A stretch of 64,000 bases of DNA, taken from assembly GCF_051842935.1 (NCBI RefSeq), contig NZ_JBPXRR010000001.1:2542001-2606000 (forward strand). The letters are read 5' to 3'. Source of the DNA: Pseudalkalibacillus sp051842935 (GTDB lineage: Bacteria; Bacillota; Bacilli; Bacillales; Fictibacillaceae). Below the pieces are notes generated by a model. That model was not told the DNA's origin, did not search any database, and saw only the letters and a list, made by a program, of their open reading frames with translations. The position numbers and the translations under genes are program-made. Of this stretch, positions 41,578 through 51,168 are shown in pieces. Each line of letters opens with the position of its first letter. The stretch's first letter is position 1.

Positions 41578-43992
41578 TCACCTGAACGATATGATCAGTT
41601 TATCATCGACTTTTGCATGTTTTCGTGAGGTGATCAGAGTTTGATCCCTTCGCTGCTCGATCAAGTAATCATCACTCTCATCAATATCGCGGTCTGTTGT
41701 AACGGAGATGACGTCTTCACTTTGTGTGAGACGGAACTCAATTGTACTCCCTGATGATTTTTGTATTTCCGCTGTTGAATAATTGATTTTCACATCTCCG
41801 ATTGTCATGTTAATTGGTAGCATGACACCATCTTTACTTTGAAGTTCAATGGATCGACCATTGAAGAGTTCGTTTCCGTTTTCATATATAGAGAATGTCT
41901 TATCAAATCCATCCAGGTTCAAAAGATGAATGAAGCGCTCTCCTTCTTTATTAGCGGTCGATGTCATGAAGATTCCATGGAACTTACAGTCATGCTGAAG
42001 TGCTGCCTTCGTCCCAAGACTTTCTAGCATCTCTTTATAAAACTCAATTTGACAGTTATATACGGTCGCGATGACTGTTGCTTCCCCGTCCCCGACTTGA
42101 GTATGGAACCCGCAAACTTCATCCGATCCATAAACACGGAGGAACGGTTCGATTGCGCCTTGTATGTCGAATTCTTGTGCCATATGCGTCCTGATTTCCG
42201 GTCGGGATTCAGCCCGTCCTACACCATAAACCGAAAGCGCAAAGTGTGCATCGCCGCTTCTGACCGCTTTATGTTTTACCCCGAGCGCTTCAGCAAGGAT
42301 CGTACAAGGTTTGGCCTCTAAATCATAGTTGGGGACTTGACCGTATAACATGATGCGGCCTCCCACGTTCATATAGTCGACAAGCTTTTGCTGGACAGTC
42401 CGGTCCAAATAAAGGGCAGAAGCCAACACTAAAACCGGGGTGGCTTTTGGATCCAACGGTTTGTTCTGGATGTCCACCGAGCCGAATCGGTATCCGGCAA
42501 GAAGCATCGCCCTGGCTAGGTTCTCCCATGCAGCAGGAGCTCGGTTCGCCTCAATGTTCTGGTACATTTCCCGCATTTGTTCACTTTCAGGATATCGGGA
42601 TTCCGTCATGAAGTAATCCGGTATGAAAGCGAAGGAAACATTATCATGCTCTTCTTCCATGACCGCTAGCTTGTCCGCAACAGCCATCATCGTCCTAGTT
42701 GCTCTCGCCATCCTCGGGAACGTATAGTTCAACTCACCTTCCGGGCTGACTGGGGCCGCGAAACCATGACGTTCACCTGTATGAGCGATCCGATCGTTTC
42801 CATCGTCGAACGTTTCATCAAGCCGATAGTTCCTGCCACCTGTAAAAAGATAATAGTTGATCATTCGATTTCCTTGCGCGATACACATCCGGATCTTAAA
42901 ATCCGCAGCGGATGGATCATATCTGCCACTATGTGTTTCACCGAAATTTCCATCACCGCAATTGAATTCGACTGATGTAAGTGGCTGATCTGGATTGTGA
43001 ACTGCATCCATGAAGCCGTTAATCAAATAGAGATCTTGGAACGTCCCCATCGTCAGATCGCCAAAATAGATATCTGAGCCGGAAATATAACCCGGAGCCT
43101 GCGTATAGCTTTCATATAATTGACTGATTCCAATCGGATAGGTCAAAGCACGACCACCACCGGTTCCGTGGATGTTGACGACGAAAGGGACATCCTTCAC
43201 ACCAAATTCTTCAGCGTAGCCTCGAAGGGTTGCAACATACCGCGCAAAACGATTACGCATGTAATACCCTAAATCGAGATGAAGGGAAGGCGCATAATTT
43301 TCCTTCGGAGATCGAATCGCCCCACTACGGACAGTCTCATTGTCCAGGTCGAATGGATATCGCTGCTCGAGTTGACCCACATCATACTGCTCCTTCAACC
43401 ATCTAGTAAAATCCTCAAGGACAACATCTGTCAGATCCGGACTATTGCTGACCCAGGAAAGCATTCCGATTTCATTATCAAGCTGTACCCCGATGATATT
43501 CCCACCGTTCGGATATAATCTCGGAGCAATCACCTCCATGACCGCTTCGAACCATTTACGCGTTTCTGCTAAAAAACCTGGTGCAAGATAATCCAATGTT
43601 TTGGCAAGGACCTGCCTTCCGTCCCATGTAACCGGAACGATGTCAGGGTGCTTGTCCATGACCCAGTGTGGAATTCCTTCATTTTTCATCTCCGCCATAA
43701 TGAATGGACCTGGGCGGACGAAGAAGTAAAGATCATTTTTTTCACACAAATCGATAAAGCCTGCAAGATCCAGCTCTGGTCTTGTTTGACCATGCAGTTC
43801 AATTGCACCTTCCTGCGGTTCATGACATAGCCATGGCACATAGGAAGCTACCGCGTTACAGCCTGCTGACTTCAACTTATCCAGTCGATCTTGCCACTCC
43901 TCTGGACTGAGCCGATAATAATGGATTTCACCACACATGATAAGCTGTGGTTCCCCATCTATGAGGATTTGTTTGTTCTTTGTTTCAATCAA
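41578..43992 (-). CDS. GH35 beta-galactosidase-like enzyme, first copy
   Basis: An 804-residue GH35 protein (Glyco_hydro_35 barrel about 1-330, then a rearranged beta-galactosidase-type glutamine-amidotransferase-like segment and C-terminal beta domains). MCGEIHYYRLSPEEWQDRL and FFVRPGPFIMAEM are family blocks; IGVQLDNEIGML holds the acid/base Glu and TSVEFNCGDGNF the nucleophile Glu. No signal peptide. I chose TTG at 43992, which follows GGGAGGGG at 8 bases and matches the N terminus of the paralogue; the longer frame to 44052 would overlap the preceding gene. Substrate: a terminal beta-galactoside is the family expectation. Confidence 0.88.
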   Translation of the reverse strand: MIETKNKQILIDGEPQLIMCGEIHYYRLSPEEWQDRLDKLKSAGCNAVASYVPWLCHEPQEGAIELHGQTRPELDLAGFIDLCEKNDLYFFVRPGPFIMAEMKNEGIPHWVMDKHPDIVPVTWDGRQVLAKTLDYLAPGFLAETRKWFEAVMEVIAPRLYPNGGNIIGVQLDNEIGMLSWVSNSPDLTDVVLEDFTRWLKEQYDVGQLEQRYPFDLDNETVRSGAIRSPKENYAPSLHLDLGYYMRNRFARYVATLRGYAEEFGVKDVPFVVNIHGTGGGRALTYPIGISQLYESYTQAPGYISGSDIYFGDLTMGTFQDLYLINGFMDAVHNPDQPLTSVEFNCGDGNFGETHSGRYDPSAADFKIRMCIAQGNRMINYYLFTGGRNYRLDETFDDGNDRIAHTGERHGFAAPVSPEGELNYTFPRMARATRTMMAVADKLAVMEEEHDNVSFAFIPDYFMTESRYPESEQMREMYQNIEANRAPAAWENLARAMLLAGYRFGSVDIQNKPLDPKATPVLVLASALYLDRTVQQKLVDYMNVGGRIMLYGQVPNYDLEAKPCTILAEALGVKHKAVRSGDAHFALSVYGVGRAESRPEIRTHMAQEFDIQGAIEPFLRVYGSDEVCGFHTQVGDGEATVIATVYNCQIEFYKEMLESLGTKAALQHDCKFHGIFMTSTANKEGERFIHLLNLDGFDKTFSIYENGNELFNGRSIELQSKDGVMLPINMTIGDVKINYSTAEIQKSSGSTIEFRLTQSEDVISVTTDRDIDESDDYLIEQRRDQTLITSRKHAKVDDKLIISFR

Positions 43993-44017
43993 TTCGTTCC
44001 CCTCCCGATCTGAATCT

Positions 44018-44671
44018 TCATGCTTCATTACTCTCTTGCATCCTTCGGTCAATTTTTAAAAACATATGCTGTGTGATCCATGTCAGGTAAAGTGCAATCA
44101 AACTTCCTCCAAAAAACGGGATGAGTGTCGGTAATAAGACCATGATCAACCCGATAGCCCCGCTTCCTAATAACGCAATGACGCTTTTCAACGGATGCAA
44201 CATCGAAATGAAGACCGCATTCCGGAAAAGATGCAGGATCGAGATCTTATAGTGGGCAAACACCGGAAAAATCATCATCAAAATCAATGCATAGACGAAT
44301 ACGAGCATGATCGTAAAGGATTTCAATAAGAAAAACAGGGTTGAATTGGAGGATGCAAAGTACATATAGTCCAAATATAAAATGACGCCTAGAACGAGCA
44401 TGATCCATCCGAATCCATTGGTTCGCTTGAAATCAGCTTTATACGTTTCCCAGAAGAGAGGAAGGACTGAGAAATCATCGTCCTTGCGCACCCACCGCCT
44501 GACCAAAGAGAACATCGCAGACGTAGCCGGAAATATCCCAAAAAAGAACACGCCCAGTAATGTAAAACCGAGCCAAAGTAAATTGACATACGCAAGCCTG
44601 GTGATCCATTCAAATAGAATAAAAAGCTTACCTTTGATACCAGATGTTTTCATACAACCATTCCGATCCAT
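44018..44671 (-). CDS. YesL-family (DUF624) membrane protein
   Basis: A 217-residue protein with four or five helices (opening ITRLAYVNLLWLGFTLLGVFFFGIFPATSAMF). YesL-type proteins sit in many Bacillus and Paenibacillus glycan-import operons (for example for rhamnogalacturonan), apparently aiding importer function, with no known chemistry. It lies between the two GH35 genes. The start at 44671 has a weak ribosome binding site; ATG 44653 is an alternative. Confidence 0.82.
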   Translation of the reverse strand: MDRNGCMKTSGIKGKLFILFEWITRLAYVNLLWLGFTLLGVFFFGIFPATSAMFSLVRRWVRKDDDFSVLPLFWETYKADFKRTNGFGWIMLVLGVILYLDYMYFASSNSTLFFLLKSFTIMLVFVYALILMMIFPVFAHYKISILHLFRNAVFISMLHPLKSVIALLGSGAIGLIMVLLPTLIPFFGGSLIALYLTWITQHMFLKIDRRMQESNEA

Positions 44672-44692
44672 TTCTATCTTTGTTTGTTTTCA

Positions 44693-47065
44693 TCAACCTG
44701 TAATCGTTTCTCTAGACCGCTTGATTACAAGTGTTGTCGGTTCACTGATGTCGGTGAATCGTATTGTTCCGTGTTCTTCAGCAGCATTCGGGTCAACCAG
44801 CCAATCGTTAGAAGCTCTCAATTTCAATACTCCAATTGGACCAATAGGCGTTACGGTGATCTCAAACTGATCATCTGATTCATTGAGGTTCGTCAGTTCC
44901 AATGTGGTGTAATCAATCGTCAATCCATCTGCTAACGCATAGTTCCGCAAGTATATGGCTGATGAACGAGGTGGTAATTCAATCGTTTCTCCATCAAACA
45001 AAGGCTCGGCATTTTCGTAAATGACGGCGGCTTGATCCATTTCATCGTAATTGCTGACAAACACGAATGACTCATGTCCATTCGTCCGTTCAACGATTGA
45101 TAAATCGGGATTTGTAGCGTGCAGATGCACTGAAATCTCCATCTTTTCTGCAATCTTCCGGATTACATCCAGTTGGTAGCTGTAATCGTGTCCGATCGCG
45201 ATTCCAAATACGAGGATTTCTCCTTTTCCGGCTGTTTTCTTGTAAGCAGCCACTTCTTTTCCACCTGTTCTGGTGAATGACGCAAGCGCCTCCCCTTCAA
45301 ATGAAGTGAAACGCAGACGCTGCTTGATGTTGACCGCATCTATGTCAAGGACATCGAGATAATCCTGATGACCTCCAACCACTTCCCATTCACCAAGATC
45401 GAGTTCATCGGCAAGGAGACGGCACGAATTCCCAAGTCGATCTTCGGATGGAAGTTCTGGATATATGATCAGTTTCCCGCCTTTGCGTACATAGTCAGCG
45501 AGCCGCTTTTGCAAACCTGCATCCATCTTTTTCGTGGAGAACACCCATAAGGACGGAACCTCCTCAACCGATATCTCCTTCAAGAGGTCCAATGCTTCGA
45601 ATTGGATGTTCGCTGCTGTCAGTAAACGGAGGATTCCATCAAAGGAAAACCCTTCTCGTTTGCCGATCAATTCCCCTAGAAGCCCTTGGTCACGAGGTTC
45701 GACCACCTCGGTCATGTAATCATCGGGGTTGAATCCTACGTGAGTATGTATCTTTTTCGGACAATCAAGCAAACGTATTCCAACCGTGCGGAATACATTC
45801 CCGAGATGTTGTGCTTTTTCATAATTAGGACGGCATTCGCCTTTTGAATCAATAGGTGCCTGCCATTCATGACGTCTCCCGAACAATCCGATGTTCTCGT
45901 AGTTTTCACCTGCGACGAACATATAGTAATTCAAGGCATTCATCCCATGTGCGACACATGTTCGCGTGTTCAAATCCAAGTCCTGTGGATAAAGTCGGGG
46001 ACGGTCGGCTAATCTTCCTGATTGGAATTCAGCTGAAAAGACCGGCTGATCCGCGTTTGAGATGGCTCTTGTAAACGTGGTCGCGAGTACCAGGTCATGG
46101 TAGTTGTCATATCCGATGTGTCCCGGGTAAAAGTCGCCAGCAATGACAACGTCCTCAAATTCTGCAGTTTGATAAAGCTGAGATAAGCCGATCGGATAGT
46201 CTGTCCCTCTGCTGTAGATCGAATAATCTTTGAATCCATGAACATTGATGATGAAAGGGACCGTAATGCCTGTCTCTTTCGCGAATCCTCTCAAGTCACT
46301 TGTATAATCCTTGATATACGCTCTTCTGAATTCGCTCCATTCATAATGGAATGAAGGATAATCATCAGGCAGTCCAGCTTCAAATTTTCCAATGAACGCA
46401 GAAAAGGTCGGCTCTTTCAGTTGGTGATCTTTGTTGAAATGGTCAATCGTCCCGTATTTCTTTTCTAAGTAAGTCCCGAAATGTTCGAGTGTATCCGGGT
46501 TGTAGTCGCTCGTATTGGTCACCCAATGGAACATCCCGATTTCATTACAGAGCTGATACATGATGATCGAACCACCATTATCGATTTGTTGAGGTCGAAT
46601 CACCTCGTTCACTTTTTCATACCATTTTTTCGTCTTTTCGAGGAAAGTGGGATGACGATACGAAACGACTCGCGTCGGATGTTCCGAGCGATCCCGTTTC
46701 TTAGCGACCAACTCTGGGTATGTATCCAGCAACCAGTTCGGCACGCCATGAAAACGCACTTCTGCCATCACATAAGGTCCAGGTCGGACAATGCAATACA
46801 ACCCCATTTCCTTGACGAGTTCCAGGAACGATTTCAAATCACGTTCACCACGTGTTTCACCGCTCAGGTCATAGACCCCCTCTTCTATTTCGTGCCACAC
46901 CCACGGCACGTATGTACTGACGAGATTGCAACCTGCTTCAATCAATTTTTGAAGGCGATCTTTCCACTCCCCTTTCGGAACACGGTAATAATGCAATTCT
47001 CCACCGTAAAGAAATTCTTCTTTTCCATTGATGATAAATTTCTGTTGTTTCATTTGAACGGTCAT
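44693..47065 (-). CDS. GH35 beta-galactosidase-like enzyme, second copy
   Basis: A 790-residue paralogue of the enzyme at 41578. LYGGELHYYRVPKGEWKDRL, IVRPGPYVMAEV and IIMYQLCNEIGMF (acid/base Glu) and FSAEFQSG (nucleophile Glu) are in the same order. The two copies diverge strongly outside these blocks, so they probably handle different linkages or sulfation states. No signal peptide. The ATG at 47065 has AGAGGAGG 9 bases upstream; an earlier ATG at 47116 would overlap the isomerase gene. Confidence 0.88.
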   Translation of the reverse strand: MTVQMKQQKFIINGKEEFLYGGELHYYRVPKGEWKDRLQKLIEAGCNLVSTYVPWVWHEIEEGVYDLSGETRGERDLKSFLELVKEMGLYCIVRPGPYVMAEVRFHGVPNWLLDTYPELVAKKRDRSEHPTRVVSYRHPTFLEKTKKWYEKVNEVIRPQQIDNGGSIIMYQLCNEIGMFHWVTNTSDYNPDTLEHFGTYLEKKYGTIDHFNKDHQLKEPTFSAFIGKFEAGLPDDYPSFHYEWSEFRRAYIKDYTSDLRGFAKETGITVPFIINVHGFKDYSIYSRGTDYPIGLSQLYQTAEFEDVVIAGDFYPGHIGYDNYHDLVLATTFTRAISNADQPVFSAEFQSGRLADRPRLYPQDLDLNTRTCVAHGMNALNYYMFVAGENYENIGLFGRRHEWQAPIDSKGECRPNYEKAQHLGNVFRTVGIRLLDCPKKIHTHVGFNPDDYMTEVVEPRDQGLLGELIGKREGFSFDGILRLLTAANIQFEALDLLKEISVEEVPSLWVFSTKKMDAGLQKRLADYVRKGGKLIIYPELPSEDRLGNSCRLLADELDLGEWEVVGGHQDYLDVLDIDAVNIKQRLRFTSFEGEALASFTRTGGKEVAAYKKTAGKGEILVFGIAIGHDYSYQLDVIRKIAEKMEISVHLHATNPDLSIVERTNGHESFVFVSNYDEMDQAAVIYENAEPLFDGETIELPPRSSAIYLRNYALADGLTIDYTTLELTNLNESDDQFEITVTPIGPIGVLKLRASNDWLVDPNAAEEHGTIRFTDISEPTTLVIKRSRETITG

Positions 47066-47112
47066 TAATGGTTTCCTCCTCTGGTTCCTATCCAGTGAAC
47101 CACTGTGGTCAC

Positions 47113-47889
47113 TCATTTTTTCAGTACAGGTTTCAGTTGTTCTGCCATCCGATTCAAGTGATTAAGACTGGTTTGCAAGCTGTCCAACGGATGTCCTGGG
47201 CATTCATCCTGCTCGACTGCATACCATTCGACACCGTTCTGTTCTCCCCATACGAGGATCGGCTTGAAGTCGATTGCTCCGGTTCCAACTTCCGCAAAGG
47301 ATTGTGCTTCATCCTTGGACATATCCTTCAGGTGAATGATGGGCATCCGACCGCTATAGGCTTTGATAAACTCTAACGGATCGTGTCCCGCTTTCTGAAT
47401 CCAATACGTATCGATTTCCGCTAAAACTTGATTGTCCTGGGTTGGGTCAAGCATGAATTTAAGTGCAGACTGTCCATCAATGGTCGTTTCGAATTCGAAA
47501 TCATGGTTGTGATAACTGATCCGATAGCCATCCTCCTTGAGCTTGTTTGCAATCTCATTCAAATCCCGTCGGATTGACTGGTAGCTTTCCGAGTTTCGCA
47601 TTTCAGGAGGAACATACGGACATACGAGATCTTTTGTCTGAAAAGCTTCAGCCTCCTCGACAACAGATTGGAGATCCCCCCTTAGTCGGTCGAGTCCCAC
47701 ATGCATACCAGCAGCTTTCAGTCCTGTTTCTTGTAAAACCGACGCAACCTCTTCTTTCGAAAATCCGAACAATCCACTGATCTGGACACCTGACCATCCC
47801 ATTTTCTTGAGTTCTCTCAACACGCCTGGAAAATCATCCTGCAATTGATCACGCAACGTATACAATTGAGCCGCAAATTTTTCCCTCAT
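47113..47889 (-). CDS. Sugar-phosphate isomerase/epimerase-like TIM barrel protein
   Basis: A 258-residue AP_endonuc_2/xylose-isomerase-like TIM barrel (PF01261). Metal ligands of the family are visible in HNHDFEF, EIDTYWIQKAGHDP, IHLKDM and the C-terminal EQDE. It pairs with the Gfo/Idh gene upstream, a common pair in inositol and keto-sugar pathways; here it probably isomerises an oxidised sugar (inference). AAAAGGAG precedes the ATG. Confidence 0.88.
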   Translation of the reverse strand: MREKFAAQLYTLRDQLQDDFPGVLRELKKMGWSGVQISGLFGFSKEEVASVLQETGLKAAGMHVGLDRLRGDLQSVVEEAEAFQTKDLVCPYVPPEMRNSESYQSIRRDLNEIANKLKEDGYRISYHNHDFEFETTIDGQSALKFMLDPTQDNQVLAEIDTYWIQKAGHDPLEFIKAYSGRMPIIHLKDMSKDEAQSFAEVGTGAIDFKPILVWGEQNGVEWYAVEQDECPGHPLDSLQTSLNHLNRMAEQLKPVLKK

Positions 47890-47916
47890 TATGAAAACTC
47901 CTTTTGATTTTCTGTG

Positions 47917-48020
47917 AATCTGATCACTTCTGGGGTTAATCTATTCACTTCCGTGGTTATTCTGATCACTTCCCGTGACAATCTGTTCACTTCGCGCGAT
48001 AATCTGTTCACTTCAATGCT
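47917..48020. repeat. Five-unit 21-bp degenerate tandem repeat
   Basis: Four 21-base units plus a 20-base fifth with consensus AATCTGTTCACTTCNNGTGNT; the core CACTTC is kept in all five. It lies in the 149-base gap between the Gfo/Idh and TIM-barrel genes of one operon, so it would be transcribed. Confidence 0.9.
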
Positions 48021-48038
48021 ACACACCAATTCTCGCCC

Positions 48039-49199
48039 TCAATAAGTGCCTTTCACATCCAGGGTTTTATCTTCAGCTTGATTTTCGTCGTAAGAAGAGT
48101 GCGCGATCCGATCTTTCAGCTTTTCATAATACAACTCTTCATCTATCGGAAGGTCGACCCAGGAATCCGTCCATGTCGATAGGTGCATGGCGTTTGAGAT
48201 CGACAACCCTTTGATACCTTCATCCCCTGGTGAGATTAAAGGTCTGCCAAATAAAATAGTCTCGATCCAATTCGTAATGATGCCGCCGTGTCCAGACTCC
48301 ACGCCGTGGACAGGGATTTCGCATTTCCAATTTTCAGGCAGTCCGAAACCGCCTTTCCATTCCTGGTTGAACTGACTCTCTGGTACGCGATTCCTCCAAA
48401 ACGTGATCCGGTTATCTTCCACCACAAGCTTCCCTCGATCTCCGTAGATCTCAAATCGATTCGTCTCTGGCGCCATTCCGGTTGAGGTCACGAACAACCC
48501 TGTCGCGCCGTTTTCATATTCCACATAGGCCGTTACATCATCTTCGACTTCGACGTTACGATATTTTCCAAAGTTACAAAACGAACGGACGCGCGTCGGC
48601 ATCATTCCTGTCACCCACTGCCAGAGATCAAGCTGGTGAGGACACTGGTTGATGAGCACACCGCCTCCTTCACCTGCCCAGGTCGCACGCCAGGAGCCAG
48701 AGTCATAATAGCTCTGCGAACGATACCAATCAATGATCCAAACGGTTCGTCTGATTTCTCCCAGCTCTCCGGTGAGCACCAGATCTCTTACCTTTTGAAA
48801 TACCGGGTTCGTTCGCTGGTTGTACATGATCGAGAACACTTTACCAGCATCAGAAGCAGCTTCATTCATTTGCCTGACTTGTTTCGTATACACGCCTGCC
48901 GGTTTTTCGCAGAGAACATGCAGTCCCTTCTCAAATGCATTGATAGCTATATCAGAATGTTGATAATGCGGAGTCGCGATAATGACACCATCGACTCGAT
49001 CAGAGGCAATCAACTCATCTGGGGTTTGATAGACACTTACATCGTTTCCAAGGTGTTCTAATGCCCAATTGCGACGGTCTTCCCTTACATCGCATACAGC
49101 CGTCAGTTGTGCTCCCTTGACCTGATGATTCAATAACATCGTGGAATGTTCGGTTCCCATGTTTCCGATTCCGATGATCCCTACTCGAACGTTTTGCAT
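48039..49199 (-). CDS. Gfo/Idh/MocA-family oxidoreductase, canonical EKP type
   Basis: A 386-residue NAD(P)-dependent dehydrogenase. The Rossmann motif is VGIIGIGNMGTEH, the catalytic block VLCEKPAGVY, and the C-terminal domain has GGVLINQCPHQLDLWQW. TAGGAGG precedes the ATG. It follows the second permease pair after a 95-base gap and precedes the TIM-barrel gene. It is clearly distinct from the one at 34810, so the pathway probably has two oxidation steps. Confidence 0.9.
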   Translation of the reverse strand: MQNVRVGIIGIGNMGTEHSTMLLNHQVKGAQLTAVCDVREDRRNWALEHLGNDVSVYQTPDELIASDRVDGVIIATPHYQHSDIAINAFEKGLHVLCEKPAGVYTKQVRQMNEAASDAGKVFSIMYNQRTNPVFQKVRDLVLTGELGEIRRTVWIIDWYRSQSYYDSGSWRATWAGEGGGVLINQCPHQLDLWQWVTGMMPTRVRSFCNFGKYRNVEVEDDVTAYVEYENGATGLFVTSTGMAPETNRFEIYGDRGKLVVEDNRITFWRNRVPESQFNQEWKGGFGLPENWKCEIPVHGVESGHGGIITNWIETILFGRPLISPGDEGIKGLSISNAMHLSTWTDSWVDLPIDEELYYEKLKDRIAHSSYDENQAEDKTLDVKGTY

Positions 49200-49294
49200 A
49201 ATCTCGACCTCCTAAACTAGTTTCGTTCACTGGATTCGAATCGTTTCATTTTTCATAAAAATAAAAGCGAGTTTCTATGTCCTAGATTAGATGG

Positions 49295-50266
49295 TTACTC
49301 TCCGGTGATCCCGGTTTTATCCAGCACTTCAACGAACCATTTCTGCGCGAACATATAGAGTACAAGCAATGGAAGGATGACCAATACAGTACCTGCGAAC
49401 TTGATAGATTCATTGATGTCGGCACCACTACCCTCTCCACCCGCAGAGGAATACAGCGCTTTGAAAGAATCGTTGAATTCCTTCAATTTCAATGGCAATG
49501 TCGACATGCTGTCCCCTAAATAGAGGGATGCTGTATACGTCTCGTTCCAATGCCACACGAGCGAAAATAAGAACACGACGACCAAAGCCGGGATGGAAAT
49601 CGGCAGGATGATCCGAAAGAAGATGGTCAGATAGTTCGCCCCATCCAATTGTGCTGATTCATCCAGAACTTGAGGAATCGACTTGAAAAATTGCGTATAG
49701 ATGAGGATGAACAACGCACTCTTAATCCCTCCTGCAAATATGGCCGGTAAAATGAATGGGAGCGGAGTCCCGAGCATTCCATATTGTTCAAACATGAGAA
49801 ACATGGGAATCATGACAATCTGCGTCGGGATGATGAAGGTCAAAAGCATCAACCCGAAAAGGATGTTCTTACCTGGAAACTTGAATCTTGCGAATCCGAA
49901 TCCTACGATTGCACACGAAACCATTTGCGCGATAGCCGGCAGAACCGAATTCAGAAGTGATGTCAAAAAGGTTTTTGGAAATTCAAGAACATGCCATGCC
50001 TTTATGAAATTCTCAAAATACAATTCTTTCGGAATCCACAATACCGTAGGGTCGAGTAAGTCTTGTAAACTCTTGAAGCTTTGGGAAACCATGAAGAGAA
50101 TCGGATACAGGTAGATGAACCCTACACTGATCAAAAGCGCATAGATGAAGACTTTAAAAACAAGACCATCGTTACCTTGCATTCCGAGCAACCATTTTTT
50201 CAATCGTGTTCCAACCGTATTCACTTTTCTTAAAACCGTTTTATTTGTGGCATATTCCAGTTTCAT
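49295..50266 (-). CDS. Carbohydrate ABC transporter permease, MalG type (pair 2)
   Basis: A 323-residue permease with a long cytosolic N terminus (about 45 residues) and six helices; EAA loop DESAQLDGANYLTIFFRIILPIS. The ATG at 50266 is 22 bases after the partner gene's stop. It forms pair 2 with the gene at 50289; there is no binding protein immediately next to the pair. Confidence 0.9.
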   Translation of the reverse strand: MKLEYATNKTVLRKVNTVGTRLKKWLLGMQGNDGLVFKVFIYALLISVGFIYLYPILFMVSQSFKSLQDLLDPTVLWIPKELYFENFIKAWHVLEFPKTFLTSLLNSVLPAIAQMVSCAIVGFGFARFKFPGKNILFGLMLLTFIIPTQIVMIPMFLMFEQYGMLGTPLPFILPAIFAGGIKSALFILIYTQFFKSIPQVLDESAQLDGANYLTIFFRIILPISIPALVVVFLFSLVWHWNETYTASLYLGDSMSTLPLKLKEFNDSFKALYSSAGGEGSGADINESIKFAGTVLVILPLLVLYMFAQKWFVEVLDKTGITGE

Positions 50267-50288
50267 ATGGTGTCCACATCCTACTTGG

Positions 50289-51167
50289 TTAAGATTTTTT
50301 GAATTCCAATCTTTCTTTTCTTGTAAAAAGGAAAATCGAGACGAGCAAAATGACAAAGATGATCATGAAATAGATCCATGACAATGCTGTTGCATAGCCG
50401 AATCCTGTCTCCACCTTGAACATGTTCTCCTTGATCAACACAATGACGTTGTTCAACGAATTCGTCGAAAGGTCAACAGTCGTATAAATGATGTTCACAA
50501 GAATGAAAGGCTTGATGCTCGGCAGCGTGATCTTCCAAAAGATTTCCCACGGGGATGCCCCGTCAATGGCTGCTGCCTCATAAATTTGTTTGTTCACTTT
50601 CTGTAATCCAGCTAAAAAGATCAAAATCTGGACACCGGAGTACCAGAGGATGATGATCAACTGCTCGATGACTTTTATGATCGGTGCGGCCCATGAAGGA
50701 CTCAGATTCGCATCGAGAAAGTCGATGATGCCATACCGCTCAATGATCGGTATCGTCGCAGCTCCCTGAGCGAACAATTCATTGACGACTTCACCGCTCG
50801 TAATGATGACCGGAAGGAAAAAGATCGCTCTGAAAAGTCCTTTCCCCCGGATCGGCTGATTGATCATCAATGCGACAATGAGCGAAAAGACGATGACAAT
50901 CGGTATCAGTAAAACAACCGACTTCAAGAACATGATCAGTTCCTCCAGAAAATGAGGATCGGATAAGAAGGCAAACTTATAGTTTTCCCATTTTAAGAAA
51001 GTCGTTTCGATACCAGATGCCGTCACATAGACTTTGTTGAAGCTCATGAACAAGGAGTAGAATAACGGATACGCCATGAATAAAGCGAAGCCGATCAACC
51101 ATGGCAGGATGAACATGTATCCTGTGAAGTATTCTCTCGTCCTTCGATTGAACGATGGCATTTTCAC
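50289..51167 (-). CDS. Carbohydrate ABC transporter permease, MalF type (pair 2)
   Basis: A 292-residue permease with EAA loop EAAAIDGASPWEIFWKITLPSI. The GTG at 51167 lies one base after the stop of the DUF5696 gene, with GGAGGGG inside that gene's last codons, so the two are translationally coupled; ATG 51161 is an alternative. Confidence 0.9.
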   Translation of the reverse strand: MKMPSFNRRTREYFTGYMFILPWLIGFALFMAYPLFYSLFMSFNKVYVTASGIETTFLKWENYKFAFLSDPHFLEELIMFLKSVVLLIPIVIVFSLIVALMINQPIRGKGLFRAIFFLPVIITSGEVVNELFAQGAATIPIIERYGIIDFLDANLSPSWAAPIIKVIEQLIIILWYSGVQILIFLAGLQKVNKQIYEAAAIDGASPWEIFWKITLPSIKPFILVNIIYTTVDLSTNSLNNVIVLIKENMFKVETGFGYATALSWIYFMIIFVILLVSIFLFTRKERLEFKKS

Positions 51168-51168
51168 T

